Shown here: one piece after another, positions 17,533 to 26,233 of the stretch
Position numbering within the stretch: the first letter of the stretch is position 1
Layout of the letters: each line of letters opens with the position of its first letter
Assembly: GCA_004153385.1 (NCBI GenBank)
Contig: SDAL01000001.1
Span: 1,426,001 to 1,490,000, forward strand
DNA: 64,000 nucleotides
Origin: Paracoccaceae bacterium
GTDB lineage: Bacteria > Pseudomonadota > Alphaproteobacteria > Rhodobacterales > Rhodobacteraceae
Direction: 5' to 3'
Program-made: the position numbers and the translations under genes
Notes under the pieces: model-generated
The model's database searches: none
Told to the model about the DNA's origin: nothing
The model's input: the letters and a program-made list of their open reading frames with translations, nothing else

Positions 17533-17816
17533 TCCACCACCTTCGGCACGGCAAAGAAGCCCTCGCGGGCATCGGGGGCGTTTTTCAGGATTTTGTCTTG
17601 ATAATTCCCGTCCGTCACCTCGTCCACACGGCGCTTGAGCCGCATGGGTGTGACAGATGTCATGGGCTCGACGCCGTCGACATCGACCTCGCCTAGCTGT
17701 TCCATGAACGTCAGGATGTTCGATAGCTCCGAGGCCAACTCGGGCAGATCGTCTTCGGCCACTTTAATACGGGCCAGATGCGCCACCTTGCGGGCGGTGT
17801 CGGTGTCGATGGACAT
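17529..17816 (-). CDS. gatC: Aspartyl/glutamyl-tRNA amidotransferase subunit C
   Basis: A 95-residue stabilising subunit of GatCAB that wraps around GatA. Typical features are the N-terminal VAHLARIKV helix, [26 protein letters not shown] and the C-terminal [12 protein letters not shown]. The ATG at 17816 is chosen over an upstream one at 17855 because it gives the conserved start and has a GGAGA before it. Confidence 0.95.
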   Translation of the reverse strand: MSIDTDTARKVAHLARIKVAEDDLPELASELSNILTFMEQLGEVDVDGVEPMTSVTPMRLKRRVDEVTDGNYQDKILKNAPDAREGFFAVPKVVE

Positions 17817-18000
17817 GGGTATCTCCGCTGAACTTAGCGCCGAGTTTAGCGCCATGACCGCAAGCTTTCAAGCCGCCCGTCACAACTGCGGCCAGATCGG
17901 GGCACGCTCACGCCAGCTTGCGCACGTCTTGGCTGGTCGCAACGGCCATTGGCCCTACCCTAACCGCCATTCCCGGGCACGACCCAATCTGGAGGACATT

Positions 18001-18693
18001 ATGAAGCTGACACCCCTTGGACATTCCGGTTTTCGCCTTGAAATCGAACAGGCAGTGATCCTGATCGACCCGTGGCTTTCCGGCAACCCCCTGTTCCCCG
18101 AAGACCGGCGGGCAGAGGCCATCACAGGCGCCACGCATATTCTGCTGAGCCACGGGCATGGCGATCACTCTGCCGATACGGTCGCGATCGCGCGCGAATT
18201 GGGCATCGAGGTGGTCTGTATCGCCGATCTCGCCAGCTATTGGGCCAGCGCCGAAGGGATCACCACGCTGGGCTTCAACAAAGGTGGCACGGTGGACCTT
18301 AACGGGGCACAGGTCACAATGGTCAATGCGACACATTCTTCCAGCTATGACGGTCCGAACGGCCCTGTTTATACGGGCACAGAATCAGGGTTCATGATCC
18401 GTGGCGAAGGACGCTGTGTGTATTTCTCGGGCGACACGGATATCATGGCGGATATGGGCTGGATGGGCGAATACCACGCCCCCGATATCGGCATCCTGTG
18501 CGCAGGCGGGCATTTCACGATGGACATGCAGGCGGCGGCGTGGGCGGCCAAAAAGTACTTCAACTTCGATACCGTGATCCCGTGCCATTACAAAACCTTT
18601 CCGCTTTTGGAACAATCCGCCCAGAAGCTGGTCGATGGCCTGCCCGGAGTGCGCGTGATCGAACCAGAAGTGTTCGACACAATCACGCTGTAG
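18001..18693 (+). CDS. Metal-dependent hydrolase, UPF0173 family
   Basis: A 230-residue metallo-beta-lactamase-fold protein. Metal ligands are visible in LSHGHGDHSADT (HxHxDH) and in YFSGDTDIMADM, with a late His in VIPCHYKTFP. The family (YtkL/UPF0173) has no settled substrate. GGAGG 5 nt before the ATG at 18001 fixes the start. It is divergent from gatCA and convergent with tadA. Confidence 0.9.
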   Translation: MKLTPLGHSGFRLEIEQAVILIDPWLSGNPLFPEDRRAEAITGATHILLSHGHGDHSADTVAIARELGIEVVCIADLASYWASAEGITTLGFNKGGTVDLNGAQVTMVNATHSSSYDGPNGPVYTGTESGFMIRGEGRCVYFSGDTDIMADMGWMGEYHAPDIGILCAGGHFTMDMQAAAWAAKKYFNFDTVIPCHYKTFPLLEQSAQKLVDGLPGVRVIEPEVFDTITL

Positions 18694-18867
18694 GCCCATA
18701 CCCCGTCGTAGCGGCGTTCATGCGGTGCGCGATACATCTATCCCCCTTCACCACCGCGAGGGGCAATAGGCGCCCGTCTTCGCAAAACCGGCTCCCAATC
18801 ACGCCAGCCCGCCCATGGCGGGTGAACGGGGCCGGTGCGCGGGGTCGCTGCGGCCACGCCGGAGCGG

Positions 18868-18900
18868 CGGGGCAATCGGGTTCGATGCCCGATTGCCCCG
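18868..18900. repeat. Long GC-rich hairpin between convergent genes
   Basis: CGGGGCAATCGGG pairs perfectly with CCCGATTGCCCCG over 13 bp around a 7-nt loop, with further CATCCCGATTG-like copies just after it. No T-tract follows either way. It lies between the ends of the UPF0173 gene and tadA and could act as a transcript end or processing site. Confidence 0.5.
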
Positions 18901-18950
18901 CATCCCGATTGTCCCGCATCCCGTGTCCCTAGCCAATGCCCCGTGACGCC

Positions 18951-19403
18951 TCACCGCCCGCGCTTTTGTGCAAAGAAATCACGCAGCAGCGCCTCGCAGG
19001 CTTTTGCGCCCAAACCGTCATAAACCTCCGGCCGGTGATGGGACTGGGCATGGCTGAATATGCGCGGCCCATGGGCGACACCGCCCGATTTAGGATCATC
19101 CGCGCCGTAATAAACCCGCGCGATGCGCGCCTGCGAAAGCGCCGATGCACACATCGGACACGGCTCGAGCGTGACGTAGAGGTCACATCCCGGCAAGCGT
19201 TCCGATCCGAGCACCCTGCACGCTTGGCGCAGCGCCAGAATTTCGGCATGAGCGGTCGGATCGCATAATTCGCGGGTGCGGTTACCCGCCCGCGCCAGAA
19301 CGTCTCCCTTGTCGGAAATGACAACCGCCCCCACCGGCACCTCGTCGCGCAGCGCGGCTGCACGCGCCTCCGCCAGAGCCATATCCATAAAACTTCTAAA
19401 CAT
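18951..19403 (-). CDS. tadA: tRNA-specific adenosine deaminase
   Basis: Deaminates the wobble adenosine (A34) of tRNA-Arg(ACG) to inosine. At 150 aa it has normal length. Zinc and catalytic motifs are clear: HAE in TAHAEILALRQA, and PCPMC in LEPCPMCASALSQARI. The start at 19403 gives the usual N-terminal FMDMALAEA helix. It is divergent from rluB with 100 nt between. Confidence 0.95.
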   Translation of the reverse strand: MFRSFMDMALAEARAAALRDEVPVGAVVISDKGDVLARAGNRTRELCDPTAHAEILALRQACRVLGSERLPGCDLYVTLEPCPMCASALSQARIARVYYGADDPKSGGVAHGPRIFSHAQSHHRPEVYDGLGAKACEALLRDFFAQKRGR

Positions 19404-19503
19404 CCGTTCTTTTCACCTTCGTCCGCGCGGGCTGTGCAAGCCTCTTCCATGAACCGCGAAGACATTATAGAGAAGCCCCTCACACCGTCCCCGGGAGCCT
19501 GCC

Positions 19504-21480
19504 ATGACCACTGATTCCAATTCCGCACCTAAAAGCGAACGTATCGCAAAGGTGATTGCCCGCGCGGGTGTGGCCTCGCGCCGCGACGCTGAAAAGCTTA
19601 TTCTGTCAGGCAAGGTTGCGGTCAATGGCAAACAGGTGGCAAGCCCCGCACTGGATGTGGTTCCCAGCGACAAGATCACCATCGACGGCACCGCGATCGA
19701 TGCGCCGCAAGAAACCCGTGTCTGGCTTTATTACAAACCCTTGGGGCTGGTGACGACCGAAAAAGACGAACAGGGCCGGCGCACGATTTTTGACGAGTTG
19801 CCCGAGGGCATGCCGCGCGTCCTGAACGTCGGACGACTGGACATCAACTCCGAAGGGTTGCTGCTGCTGACCAATGACGGCGGCCTCAAACGCCGTCTGG
19901 AGCTGCCCGAAACCGGCTGGTTGCGCAAATACCGTGTCCGGGTCAACGGCCGGCCGAGCAAGGAAACATTCGAGCCATTGCGTCAGGGCATCACAATCGA
20001 AGGTGTCGATTTCCAACCCATGGAAGTGGTGCTGGACCGCCAGCAAGGTGCCAATGCATGGCTGACCGTGGGCCTGCGCGAAGGTAAGAACCGCGAGATT
20101 CGCCGCGCTATGGCCGAAGTGGGCATGACCGTGAACCGCTTGATCCGTCTAAGCTATGGTCCGTTCCGCCTCAACGACATGAACCCCGGCGATGTCACCG
20201 AAATCCGCCGCCGCATCCTGCGCGACCAGCTTGGCCCCTTACTCGAGGAAGGCGGCACAGCCGTTGACGGCGACGACGATCGCGGCCCGCGCCGTGATCG
20301 TGACCGCCGCGATGGCGAGCGTGGCGGCCGGTTTGAAAAACGCGGCGACAGGCCCGATCGTGGCAACCGCCCTGATCGGGGTGAACGTCCCGATCGTGGC
20401 AGCCGTCCGGACCGCGGTGAACGCTCCGACCGTGGCGAGCGTGGCGAGCGTCCCAACCGTGGCCCGCGCCGCGACGATGGTGACAAGCCGCGCAGCTTCG
20501 GTCGCCCCCGCGAATTCGGCGATAGAAATGACCGTGGTGATCGTGGCGACCGCTTTGAGCGCAACGACCGTGGCGGGAAAAGCTTTGGCGGCGGCAAGCC
20601 CGGCGGTTTCAAACCCCGTGGCGACGCCCCCGCCCGTGCGGAGGGCGATGACAAGCCCCGCAAAAGCCGTTGGGGGGCCGACAAGCGTCAGGATGCAGGC
20701 CAGTCGCGCCGTGAAGACGGTGCAAGTGGCCCGGCCCGCCGCTTTGACAGCCGCGATGATCGCGGCGGCAAAAGCTTTGGTGGCGGCAAACCCGGCGGGT
20801 TCAAACCGCGCGGCGACAGCCGGTTTGACAAACCCGCCCGCGGACGCGACGGAGAATCCGGCGCGCGCGGGGATCAGGGTGGCGAACGCCGCCGTGACGG
20901 CGAAGGCTATAGCGGCAAACCGCGCAGCGAAGGCTATCGCAGCAACAACGCGGAGCGGTCGGATCGTTCCGGTGGGAAAAGCTTTGGCGGCCCGCGTCGT
21001 TTCGGCGACAAACCTGACGGAGACCGCTTCAAAAGCGATAGATCCTCCGGCGGAAAGCCGTCCTATGGCAAGCCGTCAGGCGACAGGCCCTCGGGTGATC
21101 GTCCGTCCTACGGCAAACCGTCCTATGGCAAGCCGTCGGGCGACAGGCCCTCGGGTGATCGCCCGTCCTACGGCAAACCATCCTACGGCAAGCCGTCGGG
21201 CGACAGACCCTCGGGTGATCGTCCGTCCTACGGCAAACCGTCCTATGGCAAGCCGTCAGGCGACAGACCCTCGGGTGACCGCCCGTCCTACGGCAAACCG
21301 TCCTATGGCAAACCGTCAGGCGACAAACCCTCGGGTGGCAAGCCGTCCTATGGCAAACCGTCCGGCGGTCGCGGCTTTGACAAAGGCCCGAGCCGGGGCG
21401 GCCCTAGCCGTGGTGGCTCTGACCGCGGACCGGGCGGTTTTGGCGGACGCGGCAAAGGCCCTGGCAAACCGCGCGACTGA
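19504..21480 (+). CDS. rluB: 23S rRNA pseudouridine synthase RluB with long repetitive tail
   Basis: RsuA/RluB-family pseudouridine synthase. The first 250 residues are a normal enzyme: an S4 domain (about 12-60), then the catalytic domain with the active-site Asp in GRLDINSEGLLLLTNDGGL and GLREGKNREIRRAM. About 400 more residues form a low-complexity tail rich in Arg, Gly, Asp, Ser, Lys and Pro. It includes RPDRG repeats, GGKSFGGGKPGGFKPRGD twice and a tandem SYGKPSGDRPSGDRP block. The tail is probably disordered and RNA-binding. At 658 aa it is far longer than typical RluB. Confidence 0.93.
   Translation: MTTDSNSAPKSERIAKVIARAGVASRRDAEKLILSGKVAVNGKQVASPALDVVPSDKITIDGTAIDAPQETRVWLYYKPLGLVTTEKDEQGRRTIFDELPEGMPRVLNVGRLDINSEGLLLLTNDGGLKRRLELPETGWLRKYRVRVNGRPSKETFEPLRQGITIEGVDFQPMEVVLDRQQGANAWLTVGLREGKNREIRRAMAEVGMTVNRLIRLSYGPFRLNDMNPGDVTEIRRRILRDQLGPLLEEGGTAVDGDDDRGPRRDRDRRDGERGGRFEKRGDRPDRGNRPDRGERPDRGSRPDRGERSDRGERGERPNRGPRRDDGDKPRSFGRPREFGDRNDRGDRGDRFERNDRGGKSFGGGKPGGFKPRGDAPARAEGDDKPRKSRWGADKRQDAGQSRREDGASGPARRFDSRDDRGGKSFGGGKPGGFKPRGDSRFDKPARGRDGESGARGDQGGERRRDGEGYSGKPRSEGYRSNNAERSDRSGGKSFGGPRRFGDKPDGDRFKSDRSSGGKPSYGKPSGDRPSGDRPSYGKPSYGKPSGDRPSGDRPSYGKPSYGKPSGDRPSGDRPSYGKPSYGKPSGDRPSGDRPSYGKPSYGKPSGDKPSGGKPSYGKPSGGRGFDKGPSRGGPSRGGSDRGPGGFGGRGKGPGKPRD
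21061..21360 (+). repeat. Five tandem 60-bp repeats in the rluB tail
   Basis: Five in-register copies of a 60-bp unit encode a 20-residue Tyr/Gly/Lys/Pro/Ser/Asp/Arg block. The first four copies differ mostly at third positions; the fifth is more diverged. The repeat is in frame with the gene, so copy number could vary between strains without breaking it. Confidence 0.9.
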
Positions 21481-21559
21481 CCTTTCCCCGTCCGGCTTTG
21501 CCTTTCACACAGGGTGATAGGGCGGCTTTATCGGCGAAAATCCGTTGATATCAAATCAC

Positions 21560-21583
21560 GGCGGCAGGATATTTTCTGCCGCC
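21560..21583 (+). terminator. Hairpin after rluB
   Basis: GGCGGCAG and CTGCCGCC form a perfect 8-bp stem around 8 nt. Only TCTGG follows, so termination would be weak or factor-assisted. It separates rluB from the next transcription unit. Confidence 0.45.
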
Positions 21584-21648
21584 TCTGGCACGCGGGCCTA
21601 TGGGGTCTTATTATTTGATAAACGCGTCCCCGGATCGAAAGAGGCCCC

Positions 21649-21732
21649 ATGTCGCACAAAGCTGTGCAACGCATTGCATTCTATCTGATGTTGGCACTGA
21701 CATTGTCGGTCGCCTTGACAGGCGGAGTATAG
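21649..21732 (+). CDS. Small hydrophobic ORF upstream of xpaC
   Basis: A 27-codon ORF with a GAAAGAGG ribosome site about 5 nt before its ATG. It encodes a short basic N-terminus and then a hydrophobic run (residues 9-25) that could be a membrane segment. Its stop is 3 nt before the xpaC ATG, and the xpaC ribosome site (AGGCGGAG) lies inside its last codons, so translation of the two would be coupled. It is too short for gene callers and has no recognised family. Confidence 0.5.
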   Translation: MSHKAVQRIAFYLMLALTLSVALTGGV

Positions 21733-21735
21733 CAG

Positions 21736-22629
21736 ATGGCCAAACGCTTCGGCGGGAAATTCAGCCCGCATTCCGAACCTGCGCCACACACATCCGATAT
21801 CCCCAAAGAACGCCTGCCACGCATTGAGCACCCCTATGAGGGCCGCCCGTTCTGGTTGGCAATCTGCGCGCTGCCATTTCTGTTCGGCGCCTTCGGTGAC
21901 GGGCCGCTGGCCTTGGCGCAAGGCGTGGGCGCATTCGCCCTATGTGTGGGCGCGGCTGTTTTACTGCGTGAGGGGCTACGGGCACAGGCGGCCTTTGACG
22001 CACGCAGCAAGGCCCATCGGCCCGCATTACCGCGCAAGATACTGGGCGCAGTCGGTTTCGGATGTGCGATGATGATCGGCAGTGCCGATGCCTCGGGCGG
22101 GGTGTGGACACCCCTTGGCACGGGGCTGATCGCGGGGGCCCTTGCGCTGGTGGGCTTCGGGCTTGATCCGCTCCGCTCCAAGGGGATGGGCGACAGCGAC
22201 CGCCTCCAGCAAAGCCGTGTGGCCGCCGCAGTCGAGATAGGCGAGGCCCATCTGGTCCAGATGCAGCGCGCGATTGCCCGCACGAATACGCCGCAGCTGG
22301 AAACCCGGATCGAGGTTTTTACCGGCCATGCACGCGCCTTGTTTCGTGTGGTCGAGGAAGATCCCGAAGACCTTCGTTCGGCGCGCAGATATATGACGCT
22401 GTATCTGGAGGGAGCCAAGGACGCGACGGAGAAATTCGCCGACCATTACAGCCAGACCCGTGATGCGCGCGTGCGCGCGCAGTACGAAGCGCTTCTGGAT
22501 GATCTTCAGACAAATTTTACCGCTCAGTCGCAACGTCTGCTTGCGCATGGCCGCGAAGGGCTTGATATCGAGATAGAGGTATTGCGCGAACGCCTCGCAC
22601 GTGAAGGGGTCGCACCGGCCCCGAACTGA
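21736..22629 (+). CDS. XpaC-like membrane protein
   Basis: A 297-residue protein of the XpaC family (named for 5-bromo-4-chloroindolyl phosphate hydrolysis). The N-terminus is basic. Hydrophobic segments lie at about 41-80 and 100-138, and the rest is a helical, coiled-coil-like cytoplasmic domain. XpaC genes regularly precede telA, as here. The biochemical role is not established; the context suggests envelope or toxic-anion stress. Confidence 0.8.
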   Translation: MAKRFGGKFSPHSEPAPHTSDIPKERLPRIEHPYEGRPFWLAICALPFLFGAFGDGPLALAQGVGAFALCVGAAVLLREGLRAQAAFDARSKAHRPALPRKILGAVGFGCAMMIGSADASGGVWTPLGTGLIAGALALVGFGLDPLRSKGMGDSDRLQQSRVAAAVEIGEAHLVQMQRAIARTNTPQLETRIEVFTGHARALFRVVEEDPEDLRSARRYMTLYLEGAKDATEKFADHYSQTRDARVRAQYEALLDDLQTNFTAQSQRLLAHGREGLDIEIEVLRERLAREGVAPAPN

Positions 22630-22695
22630 AACACATCATATCCACCGATTTAGCACCGACCGTTTATCCGGCTGCTGCGCCCGAAGGAGAGAAAC

Positions 22696-23865
22696 ATGAC
22701 CCAGACCGTGCGAGACGCCGCCTCCAAGGACCTGTCGGAAATCGAAAGCATCGCCGCGATCAGATTGCCCGGCCCAAGTGCCGATCTGCCCCCCATCGAG
22801 GAGGCTCCCTCGGCCACCGCAGGCGAGATACGCGCCCGCATGGAGGAGTTGAGCTTGGGTGATTCCGGCTCCATCATGCGGTTCGGCGCGCGCGCGCAGA
22901 CCGAGCTGCAGCATATCTCTCAGGCGATGCTGAGTGATGTGAAAAACAAGGATGTCGGGCCTGCGGGCGACAGCCTGCGCCAGATCGTCACAGCATTGCG
23001 CGGGTTTTCGGTCAGTGAACTTGATGTCCGCCGCAACCGCAAATGGTGGGAAAAGCTCATGGGCCGCGCCGCGCCCTTTGCCAATTTCCTCGCGCGTTAC
23101 GAAGAGGTGCAGGGCCAGATCGACAAGATCAGCGACACCCTGCTAAGCCACGAGACAAAGCTTCTCAAAGACATCAAATCGCTCGACCTTCTCTATAGTA
23201 AGACATTGGGGTTTTATGACGAGCTGGGGCTATACATTGCAGCCGGTGTGGAAAAGCTCAAGCAGACGGATACGGATGTTTTGCCCGCCAAACAGGCACA
23301 GGTCGACGCCGCCCCCGAACAAGACAAGGTTCTGCGCGCGCAAGAGCTGCGTGATCTGAGGGCGGCGCGCGATGATCTGGAGCGGCGCGTTCATGACCTG
23401 AAGCTGACGCGGCAGGTCACGATGCAATCGCTGCCCTCGATCCGGCTGGTGCAGGAAAACGACAAATCGCTGGTGTCGAAAATCAACTCGACCTTGGTCA
23501 ACACGGTGCCTTTGTGGGAAACACAACTGGCGCAGGCGGTCACGATCCAGCGTTCGGCAGAGGCCGCAAAAGCCGTCAAGGCGGCCAATGACCTGACCAA
23601 TGAGCTGCTGACGGCCAATGCCGAAAACCTGCGCGAGGCCAATGTCGCCGTGCGCACCGAGATGGAGCGCGGTGTATTTGACATCGAGGCCGTGAAATCT
23701 GCCAACCAGACCCTGATTGCCACGATAGAGGACAGCTTGCAGATTGCAGACGAAGGCAAGCGCAAACGTGCAGAGGCCGAAGCCGAGCTGGTGGATCTGG
23801 AAGGCAAGCTGCGCGAGACGCTGATTGCAACCCAAAGCCCGCGTAACAGCAAAGATACGGTCTGA
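22696..23865 (+). CDS. telA: Toxic anion resistance protein, TelA family
   Basis: A 389-residue, almost wholly helical protein of the TelA/YceH family. Recognisable stretches are DVRRNRKWWEKLMGR and the C-terminal region with TVPLWETQLAQAV and LRETLIATQ. No membrane segment is seen, so it is cytosolic or peripheral. Family members are linked to tellurite and other envelope stresses, but the mechanism is unknown. GAAGGAGAG precedes the ATG. It forms a pair with xpaC. Confidence 0.92.
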   Translation: MTQTVRDAASKDLSEIESIAAIRLPGPSADLPPIEEAPSATAGEIRARMEELSLGDSGSIMRFGARAQTELQHISQAMLSDVKNKDVGPAGDSLRQIVTALRGFSVSELDVRRNRKWWEKLMGRAAPFANFLARYEEVQGQIDKISDTLLSHETKLLKDIKSLDLLYSKTLGFYDELGLYIAAGVEKLKQTDTDVLPAKQAQVDAAPEQDKVLRAQELRDLRAARDDLERRVHDLKLTRQVTMQSLPSIRLVQENDKSLVSKINSTLVNTVPLWETQLAQAVTIQRSAEAAKAVKAANDLTNELLTANAENLREANVAVRTEMERGVFDIEAVKSANQTLIATIEDSLQIADEGKRKRAEAEAELVDLEGKLRETLIATQSPRNSKDTV

Positions 23866-23867
23866 TC

Positions 23868-24872
23868 ATGCAAACGGGTGTGGTCGCGGGCCGTCCCGCA
23901 TGTGCGATCAGGCGTGCAACGCGCACCGTGGCTGTTGTGGCCATGCTGGCGGCGCTGTGGGGGTGTACAAGCCCGCAGGCGCTTGCACCAGACGACCCCA
24001 GCGACACCCGCCCCACCCCGCGCCCCGGTACGCCCGCGCCCTCACAGACGACAGAGGTTGTGGCGCAATCGCCCGAGAGCCTCCTGATGGCCGAATATTA
24101 CCAGCGGATGCAAAACGCGATGCTTGGCAACGGGTTGATGCGTCAGGATGTGGCCCCGCGGGATGCGCCCTACAGCCGCTGGCAACTGGTCGAGAATTTC
24201 GTCCATGTCGCGCTTTATGACGAATATACCAACCAAAACGGCCGCTTTGTGGCCGGTATGACGCCGTCACGGTTGCGCCGCTGGCAGGCCCCCGTCGAGA
24301 TGGACATCCGTTTTGGCCCGTCGATCCCGTTGGCACAGCGCACGCAGGACCGCGAGGGGATTACCGCCTACGCGGGGCAACTGGCGCGCGCCTCAGGCCA
24401 TCCGGTGCGTGTGGTGCCCGATCACGGCAACTTCACGGTGCTTGTGCTGAACGAGGACGAACGTCGCGCCGCAGCACCGATGCTGCGCGACCTGGTGCCC
24501 GGTATCGACGATAGTTCCGTCAATGCTATCACACAGCTGCCGGCCAGTACCTTTTGTGTAGTGTTCGCCTTTTCTCAGGGAAGCGAGTCGCGCTATTCAC
24601 GCGCCGTGGCAATCATTCGCGGTGAACATCCCGACCGGCTGCGCGAAAGCTGCGTGCACGAAGAACTGGCCCAAGGGCTGGGGCTGGCGAATGATTATCC
24701 GCGTGCCCGGCCCTCGATCTTCAACGATGACGAGGAATTCGCACGCCTGACGCGACAAGACGAGCTGATGTTGCAAATGCTTTATGATCCGCGGCTGCGC
24801 CCTGGCATGACCGAAGAGGAGGTGCGCCCGATCGCGCAAGTGATCGCCTCCGAGCTGATGCCCGACGGCTGA
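23868..24872 (+). CDS. DUF2927 lipoprotein
   Basis: A 334-residue lipoprotein starting 2 nt after telA. The signal sequence ends in LAALWGC, with the lipidated Cys at about residue 33, followed by a Pro/Thr-rich linker. The remainder matches the DUF2927 type: RWQAPVEMDIRFGPS, and SRYSRAVAIIRGEHPDRLRESCVHEELAQGLGLANDYP with an HEELAQ motif. It resembles a zincin-like active site, but catalysis is unproven. Co-transcription with telA is likely. Confidence 0.8.
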   Translation: MQTGVVAGRPACAIRRATRTVAVVAMLAALWGCTSPQALAPDDPSDTRPTPRPGTPAPSQTTEVVAQSPESLLMAEYYQRMQNAMLGNGLMRQDVAPRDAPYSRWQLVENFVHVALYDEYTNQNGRFVAGMTPSRLRRWQAPVEMDIRFGPSIPLAQRTQDREGITAYAGQLARASGHPVRVVPDHGNFTVLVLNEDERRAAAPMLRDLVPGIDDSSVNAITQLPASTFCVVFAFSQGSESRYSRAVAIIRGEHPDRLRESCVHEELAQGLGLANDYPRARPSIFNDDEEFARLTRQDELMLQMLYDPRLRPGMTEEEVRPIAQVIASELMPDG

Positions 24873-25048
24873 TCAAGACGGTTTGGGGGAACGGATGCAG
24901 GCGCGGCACATAGATCCGTGAGGGCATGGCCTTGGGGCTTTTGCCCGGCAGGTCTTTATGCCAGAAATTACAAGTGATGGGGCGTGTGCGAACTGGCGTC
25001 CCTTCCCCCAAGACCGGCAGACCGGGTCGAGCGAAGGAGAGCGGACAT

Positions 25049-26227
25049 ATGGGTATTTTGGATTTCCTCAGCGGCGAGTTCATCGACGTCATCTCTTGGG
25101 TGGATGATACACGCGACACAATGGTGTGGCGGTTCGAACGCGAAGGCCATGCCATTAAATACGGGGCCAAACTGACGGTGCGCGAAGGTCAGGTGGCCGT
25201 GTTCATTCATGAAGGCCAGCTGGCGGATGTCTTCACCCCCGGTCTTTATTTGCTGGAAACCAACAACCTGCCGATTTTGACAACACTGAAACACTGGGAT
25301 CACGGCTTCAAATCCCCGTTCCAGTCGGAAGTGTATTTTATCAACACCACACGGTTTACGGACCTGAAATGGGGTACGAAAAATCCTGTTATCGCGCGTG
25401 ATCCGGAATTCGGGCCGGTGAGGTTGCGGGCCTTTGGCACCTACGCCGTAAAGATCAGTGATCCGGCGAAGTTCCTGACCGAGATCGTGGGCACTGACGG
25501 GCAATTCACCGCCGACGAGGTGAGTTTCCAGCTGCGCAATATCATCGTACAGGAATTCTCGCGTGCATTGGCGGGCGCCGGTATTCCGGTCCTGGATATG
25601 GCCGCCAACACAGGCAAGGTCAGCGCCCTTGTGGCCGAGGCGATTGCCCCGACACTCGCGGAGTACGGTCTGAGTTTGCCAGAGTTTTACATCGAGAACA
25701 TCTCGTTACCTTCTGAGGTAGAGGCAGTGTTGGACAAACGCACCTCGATGGGAATCGTAGGCGATATGAACCGGTACATGCAGTTCAATGCAGCCCAAGC
25801 AATGGGCGAGCAGGGATCAGGGGCAAGCGCCGGTATGGGCACCGCCATGGGCGCAGGCATCGGTGCCGGTATCGGGATGTCCATGGGGGGGCAGATGGGC
25901 CAACAGGCCGCCCATGCCGCAGGTCCGTGGGGCGGAGTTGCGCATGGCCAGAGCCACGCGCCCCAAGGCGGAGGCGGCGCGGCTGGCGCCGCGCCGCCTC
26001 CGCCGCCCCCGCCACCTGTCGAGAAAGTCTGGCATCTGGCGGAAAATGGCCAGACACTTGGTCCCTTCGGACGCGGACAACTGGCACAGATGAAGACCGA
26101 AGGCCGTTTCAGCCGCACAACGTTGGTGTGGGCGCCGGGTCAGGACGGTTGGAGTGCGGCCGAGGAAATCCGCGAATTGGCGCAACTGTTCACGATTGCC
26201 CCGCCCCCTCCACCGCCTGCGGGATAG
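25049..26227 (+). CDS. SPFH-domain protein with C-terminal GYF_2 domain, YdjI-like
   Basis: A 392-residue flotillin-like protein. The SPFH domain covers about residues 25-230, followed by a Gly/Met/Ala-rich segment (242-315), a polyproline run and a GYF_2/DUF4339 domain (about 326-372) for binding partner peptides. It has no membrane segment, so it must be recruited to the membrane. AAGGAGAG upstream fixes the ATG at 25049. The zinc-ribbon membrane gene 6 nt downstream matches the Bacillus YdjI-YdjG pairing, where YdjG brings YdjI to the membrane. Confidence 0.85.
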   Translation: MGILDFLSGEFIDVISWVDDTRDTMVWRFEREGHAIKYGAKLTVREGQVAVFIHEGQLADVFTPGLYLLETNNLPILTTLKHWDHGFKSPFQSEVYFINTTRFTDLKWGTKNPVIARDPEFGPVRLRAFGTYAVKISDPAKFLTEIVGTDGQFTADEVSFQLRNIIVQEFSRALAGAGIPVLDMAANTGKVSALVAEAIAPTLAEYGLSLPEFYIENISLPSEVEAVLDKRTSMGIVGDMNRYMQFNAAQAMGEQGSGASAGMGTAMGAGIGAGIGMSMGGQMGQQAAHAAGPWGGVAHGQSHAPQGGGGAAGAAPPPPPPPPVEKVWHLAENGQTLGPFGRGQLAQMKTEGRFSRTTLVWAPGQDGWSAAEEIRELAQLFTIAPPPPPPAG

Positions 26228-26233
26228 GTCCTG

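Noticed and set aside
21061-21360. CRISPR array
   Set aside because: The direct repeats are contiguous, in frame and protein-coding with no spacers, so this is a tandem coding repeat.
20192-21517. 441-codon Arg/Ala-rich frame inside rluB
   Set aside because: It is an alternate frame kept open by the repetitive, GC-rich tail. The rluB frame is continuous with the enzyme domain.
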